From: CAYMEV01 sp964431655 [NCBI: uncultured bacterium] | GTDB taxonomy: Bacteria > CAYMEV01 | Direction: 5' to 3' | NCBI GenBank assembly: GCA_964431655.1 | Contig: CAYSKJ010000106.1 | Span: 1 to 11,148 of the forward strand | DNA length: 11,148 bases | Part shown: piece by piece, positions 7,760 to 11,148 of the stretch | Layout: every line of letters starts with the position of its first letter | How positions within the stretch are numbered: position 1 is the first letter of the stretch | Position numbers and translations under genes: made by a program | The notes under the pieces: generated by a model | Told to the model about the DNA's origin: nothing | What the model saw: only the letters and a program-made list of their open reading frames with translations | Database searches by the model: none

Positions 7760-10700
7760 TATTTCACCTCCACTGAATCAAATTTGCAGGCTTCATAGCA
7801 CATTCCGCACTTTATGCACTTTTCCTGATTTATTTCAAGCTTTTTCTCCTGCGGTTCACTGATTGCATCTGCAGGACACACCTTCACACATGCATTGCAG
7901 TTGACGCATTTTTCATTGTCTATGCTGTATTTAATCAGTTCCTTGCATACCCCGGCCCGGCATTTTTTCTGCTTTATATGCTCCTCATATTCATCCCTGA
8001 AATAACGGATGGTGCTCAAGACAGGGTTTGGAGCCGAACCTCCAAGCTGGCAGAGGCTTGCAGCCCGGACTGTTTCCGCGGTTTGTTCCAGAAATTCTAT
8101 ATCCCCTTCCCTGCCCTGGCCATTACATATCCGGCCCAGGGTCCTGCTCAGGGCATACAGCCCTTCCCTGCAGGGAGTACATTTCCCGCAGGATTCATCA
8201 ACAAGGAAGTCTATGAAATACCGGGCGACATCAACCATGCATGTCTTATCATCCATTACGACCATGCCCCCGGACCCCATCATGGAACCGGCCTCTGTGA
8301 GGGAGTCAAAATCAACCTTCATATCCAGCATGCCTGCTGGTATACACCCGCCTGAGGGACCGCCCGTCTGGATTGCCTTAAATTTTCTACCCTTTGGAAT
8401 TCCGCCCCCAATGTCATAGATTATCTCCCGGAGAGTGATGCCCATGGGCACCTCCACCAGGCCGATATTGCTGACATTTCCAACCAGGGAAAAGACTTTG
8501 GTCCCTGATGAACCATCCCAGGGATTCTTTGAAACATCCCCGGAACCAATCGATGCAAACCAGCTGGCTCCCCTGGATATAATAACGGGAATATTGGCCC
8601 AGGTCTCCACATTGTTAAGCACCGTAGGTTTATCCTTATACCCGTATTCGACATTATGAACATACTTTGCCCTGGGTTCCCCCGCCCTGCCTGCCATGGA
8701 CGCCATCAGGGCCGATGACTCTCCGCATACGAAGGCTCCTGCACCCCGGTGAATGGATATGCTGAAGGAAAAATCAGTACCCAGTATGTTATCCCCTAAA
8801 AGCCCATGACTTTCTGCATCTTTTATGGCTTTTTCAAGCCTCTCCAGCGCCAGGGGGTATTCCTTTCTTATATAAACATATCCTTCTTTTGCGCCAATGG
8901 CCCGCGCCCCTATGAGCATGCCTTCAATAACCGAATGGGGATCCGTCTCGATTATGCTCCTGTCCATGAAAGCCCCGGGATCACCTTCATCAGCATTGCA
9001 TACTATATATGGTATTTCCTGCTTCTGCTTTACTACCCGGGCGCAGGATTCCCACTTGATTCCTGCAGGAAAGCCGCCACCGCCTCTTCCCCTTATGCCT
9101 GAGGCAATCACATCCCTGATAATGGAATCAGGTTCCATTTCAAGCGCTTTTTCAAGCCCCTTATAGCCGCCCCTGGCGATATAGCTTTTAATATCCTCAG
9201 GATCAACCAGGCCCTTGTTTCTAAGTGCAATAAGCTGCTGTTTGCTGAAAAAGGCTATCTCATCAATTTTGGAAGCGGTTTCTTTGCTGATCGGATCCTT
9301 ATGAAGCAGTCTTTCAACAACCTTTCCACCTATCAGGTGCTTTTCAATTATCTCATCGATATCCTTTATCTTTACCTTCTGGTAGAAGGTTCCCTCTGGC
9401 TGGACAACAAGTATCGGGCCCACAGAACAAAAACCGTTGCACCCGGTTCCTACAACAAGATAATCCCTGTCAAGCTCCTTTTCCTTTATGACCTGGTCCA
9501 GTTTTTCCTTCAGTGTCATTCCTCCGGCCGCTACACAGCCCGTTCCAGTACAAACCATGAGCATTGATTTGAATTTGCCAAGCCTGCTGTTTTCCTCGGC
9601 TGAAACCTTATCAAGCTCTCCCTTCTTATAGAGTTTGTGTTCATGTTTCTGGCTTTCAGCAGTTTTTATGCCTCCGGCTGTCCCTGTTTCACTGTATTTT
9701 TTCAGTATCTTTTCAACATCCCTGGCCTGGACACTTCCAATAACCTCTTCACCGATCTTAACAACAGGAGCTATACTGCAGGCACCCAGACATCTCACCC
9801 CTTCAAGGCTGTATCTCCCGTCCCTGGTGGTTTCACCCTCTTTTATACCGAGGGTCCTCTCAAAAGAACTTAAGATATTCATTGCGCCCTTAACATGGCA
9901 GGCAGTGCCTGTGCATACCTGTACTACGGTCTCCCCTTTGGGCTCCAGGCTGAAGGATTTATAAAAGGTTGCAATGTGATATAATTCGCTTTTCGCAGTC
10001 TTTGTATGCTTATTGAGAAGGTCAATTGCTGTTTTTGATATATGGCGGAATTCATCCTGCAGTTCCTGCATCATCTCAATGACATAATCCCTGTCTGAAT
10101 TGTATTTTTTTATAATAGCTTCTATCTTTTCAATGTCTGCTTTGCTTTTCTGCAGGGAAATCTTTTTTGGCTGGACAAGCCTGGTTACTTTATTCTCTGC
10201 TATTCTCCATGCGGGAGTAATGTTACGGTTTTTAAGAACAATCGCTTTAATTTTCTTATCACGGAGGACAGTTCCTATTCCTCCCCTTCCTGCCTGCTTG
10301 TTCCTGGCCACTTCCCGCCTCCAGTCCCAGAAGGAAAAGTTTAGAACACCCATGTAGCCGTGTTCTGCTCCCTTCCCTGCAGATACTACAGAAATGTTTC
10401 GCATGTCCATCTCATCTTCGGCATACATCTCTGTGAGCTCCTCTGATACAAGATGGGAATTGACGCTTTCCAGAGGGGCTTTTTCTATGGTTATCCTCTT
10501 TCTTACCGCGTCTATAACTATAATTACATCGCTTACTGCCTTTCCTACAATACTCAGGGCATCAAACCCCGAGAACTTAAGAAATGGACCGAAATACCCC
10601 CCTACATTGCAGTCCATAATGCTGTGAGTAAGGGGAGAAATAGTCGTAACGATGGTCTTTCCAGCGCCCGGGAAAGATGTGGTCCCGCCCAGGGGACCGG

Positions 10701-10965
10701 ATGAAAAACAGATAGGGTTCTCGCTGTCAGTCCATTTTGTTGTATTTTTAATTTCCCTGAACATCAGCCAAAGGTCAAAGCCTTTTCCCCCGACCCACAG
10801 CTCTTTCATCTGCTTGGTTACCGGATGTATGGACACTTCGTTCTTGTCAAGGTCAATTCTAAGCGTTTGATTGGCATATCCGCGGTTGATTTCAGCAATC
10901 TCAAAATTAAATTCGCAAAGAACTTCGTGAGCAGCTCGCATCTTCTCAATATTTTTTCCCAGCAT
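7759..10965 (-). CDS. Fusion: AOR N-terminal domain + NuoE/HydC + NuoF/HydB + two-cluster ferredoxin
   Basis: A 1068-residue multidomain NAD(H)-linked subunit. Residues 25-250 match AOR domain 1 (pterin binding): RGYANQTLRIDL, WVGGKGFDLW, GPLGG, SPLTHS, GGYFGPFLKFSGFDALSIVGKA and AGRGGIGTVLRDKKIKAI. Residues 275-425 are NuoE-like, with an all-helical start and a [2Fe-2S] site C351-x4-C356 / C392-x3-C396. Residues 460-550 are a second thioredoxin-like [2Fe-2S] domain (C472-x4-C477 / C509-x3-C513), as found at the front of HydB-type NuoF proteins. Residues 560-980 are NuoF: FMN/NADH loops GIRGRGGGGFPAG (623-635) and CNADEGDPG (657-665), then GAGAFVCGESSAL (741-753), an SLBB region and the [4Fe-4S] motif CGKCTPC (C926/929/932) with C972. 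KCRAGVC (1001-1007) is followed by two ferredoxin clusters (C1020/1023/1026/1030, C1050/1053/1056/1060). AAGGAGG (10972-10978) fixes the start. It is the first gene of the operon. The chain carries no AOR domains 2-3; the next gene does. NAD rather than NADP is not certain. Confidence 0.9.
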   Translation of the reverse strand: MLGKNIEKMRAAHEVLCEFNFEIAEINRGYANQTLRIDLDKNEVSIHPVTKQMKELWVGGKGFDLWLMFREIKNTTKWTDSENPICFSSGPLGGTTSFPGAGKTIVTTISPLTHSIMDCNVGGYFGPFLKFSGFDALSIVGKAVSDVIIVIDAVRKRITIEKAPLESVNSHLVSEELTEMYAEDEMDMRNISVVSAGKGAEHGYMGVLNFSFWDWRREVARNKQAGRGGIGTVLRDKKIKAIVLKNRNITPAWRIAENKVTRLVQPKKISLQKSKADIEKIEAIIKKYNSDRDYVIEMMQELQDEFRHISKTAIDLLNKHTKTAKSELYHIATFYKSFSLEPKGETVVQVCTGTACHVKGAMNILSSFERTLGIKEGETTRDGRYSLEGVRCLGACSIAPVVKIGEEVIGSVQARDVEKILKKYSETGTAGGIKTAESQKHEHKLYKKGELDKVSAEENSRLGKFKSMLMVCTGTGCVAAGGMTLKEKLDQVIKEKELDRDYLVVGTGCNGFCSVGPILVVQPEGTFYQKVKIKDIDEIIEKHLIGGKVVERLLHKDPISKETASKIDEIAFFSKQQLIALRNKGLVDPEDIKSYIARGGYKGLEKALEMEPDSIIRDVIASGIRGRGGGGFPAGIKWESCARVVKQKQEIPYIVCNADEGDPGAFMDRSIIETDPHSVIEGMLIGARAIGAKEGYVYIRKEYPLALERLEKAIKDAESHGLLGDNILGTDFSFSISIHRGAGAFVCGESSALMASMAGRAGEPRAKYVHNVEYGYKDKPTVLNNVETWANIPVIISRGASWFASIGSGDVSKNPWDGSSGTKVFSLVGNVSNIGLVEVPMGITLREIIYDIGGGIPKGRKFKAIQTGGPSGGCIPAGMLDMKVDFDSLTEAGSMMGSGGMVVMDDKTCMVDVARYFIDFLVDESCGKCTPCREGLYALSRTLGRICNGQGREGDIEFLEQTAETVRAASLCQLGGSAPNPVLSTIRYFRDEYEEHIKQKKCRAGVCKELIKYSIDNEKCVNCNACVKVCPADAISEPQEKKLEINQEKCIKCGMCYEACKFDSVEVK

Positions 10966-11034
10966 TCAAAACCTCCTTGCTGACTGACTAATATTATTTA
11001 ATCTAATAATAAGAATTAAAATTTTTCATGTACG

Positions 11035-11062
11035 ATTTTAATAAATTGGCTTAAAAAATCAA
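11035..11062 (-). promoter_or_regulatory. Candidate sigma70-type promoter of the oxidoreductase-thiF-thiS operon
   Basis: Read on the minus strand, TTGATT (11057-11062) is followed after 16 bases by TAAAAT (11035-11040), about 70 bases before the ATG at 10965. The surrounding 183 bases to the window edge are strongly AT-rich and hold no gene I can support, which weakens the match because such hexamers arise by chance there. A TATAGT on the minus strand further upstream (near 11075) has no good -35 partner. Confidence 0.35.
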
Positions 11063-11148
11063 TTAAAAAAACACTATACCCATAGTTCTCGAATATTAAA
11101 AAAATATAAAAACTTAATACTGAAGGTTTTCGTATGGTTGTATTATAA

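Noticed and set aside
10966-11148. Searched for a tRNA, small RNA, CRISPR repeat or riboswitch in the AT-rich right end
   Set aside because: No cloverleaf, regular repeats or conserved riboswitch core was seen; only a possible promoter could be supported.

Overview
This 11.1 kb window looks like a piece of an anaerobic bacterial chromosome. The coding strands carry tungstopterin-type aldehyde oxidoreductase (AOR) domains, many iron-sulfur clusters and NADH/ferredoxin electron-transfer modules, and nothing points to aerobic respiration. Gene starts mostly have good GGAGG ribosome-binding sites and base composition is moderate. I cannot fix the lineage from the sequence. A spirochaete- or Firmicutes-like anaerobe is a guess, based mainly on the long CofE-like protein.

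Layout. (1) Positions 1-2199, minus strand: an SLC12-type cation-chloride cotransporter-like permease that runs off the left edge. It is interrupted by one in-frame TAA at codon 79, inside a conserved motif; the frame is otherwise open for 654 more codons. (2) Positions 2200-2376: a divergent AT-rich promoter region. (3) Positions 2377-4884, plus strand: a long CofE-like (F420-0:glutamate ligase fold) protein, an exported metallo-beta-lactamase-fold hydrolase, and a small exported NTF2/DUF4440-like protein. (4) Positions 10965-4916, minus strand: a compact four-gene operon, read right to left, facing the plus-strand genes tail to tail.

The four-gene operon is the highlight. Its first gene (1068 aa) is a fusion of an AOR N-terminal (pterin-binding) domain, a NuoE/HydC-like domain, a NuoF/HydB-like domain and a two-cluster ferredoxin domain. 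Its second gene (665 aa) starts one base inside the stop of the first (TAATG). It fuses a NuoG/HydA-like iron-sulfur front end to the remaining two AOR domains. The tungstoenzyme catalytic subunit therefore appears to be cut in two at its domain 1/domain 2 boundary, with each half fused to a different electron-transfer module of a HydABC-type complex. Both halves keep most of their cofactor motifs, so I infer that one active site is rebuilt between the two chains. Electrons from aldehyde (or a related substrate) oxidation would pass through about nine iron-sulfur clusters to FMN/NAD(H), and possibly to ferredoxin by bifurcation or confurcation. The operon ends with a ThiF-type adenylyltransferase and a ThiS/MoaD-type sulfur carrier ending in Gly-Gly, overlapping by four bases. 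These probably supply sulfur for the dithiolene pterin. A strong GC hairpin separates the oxidoreductase genes from thiF and may tune their relative expression.
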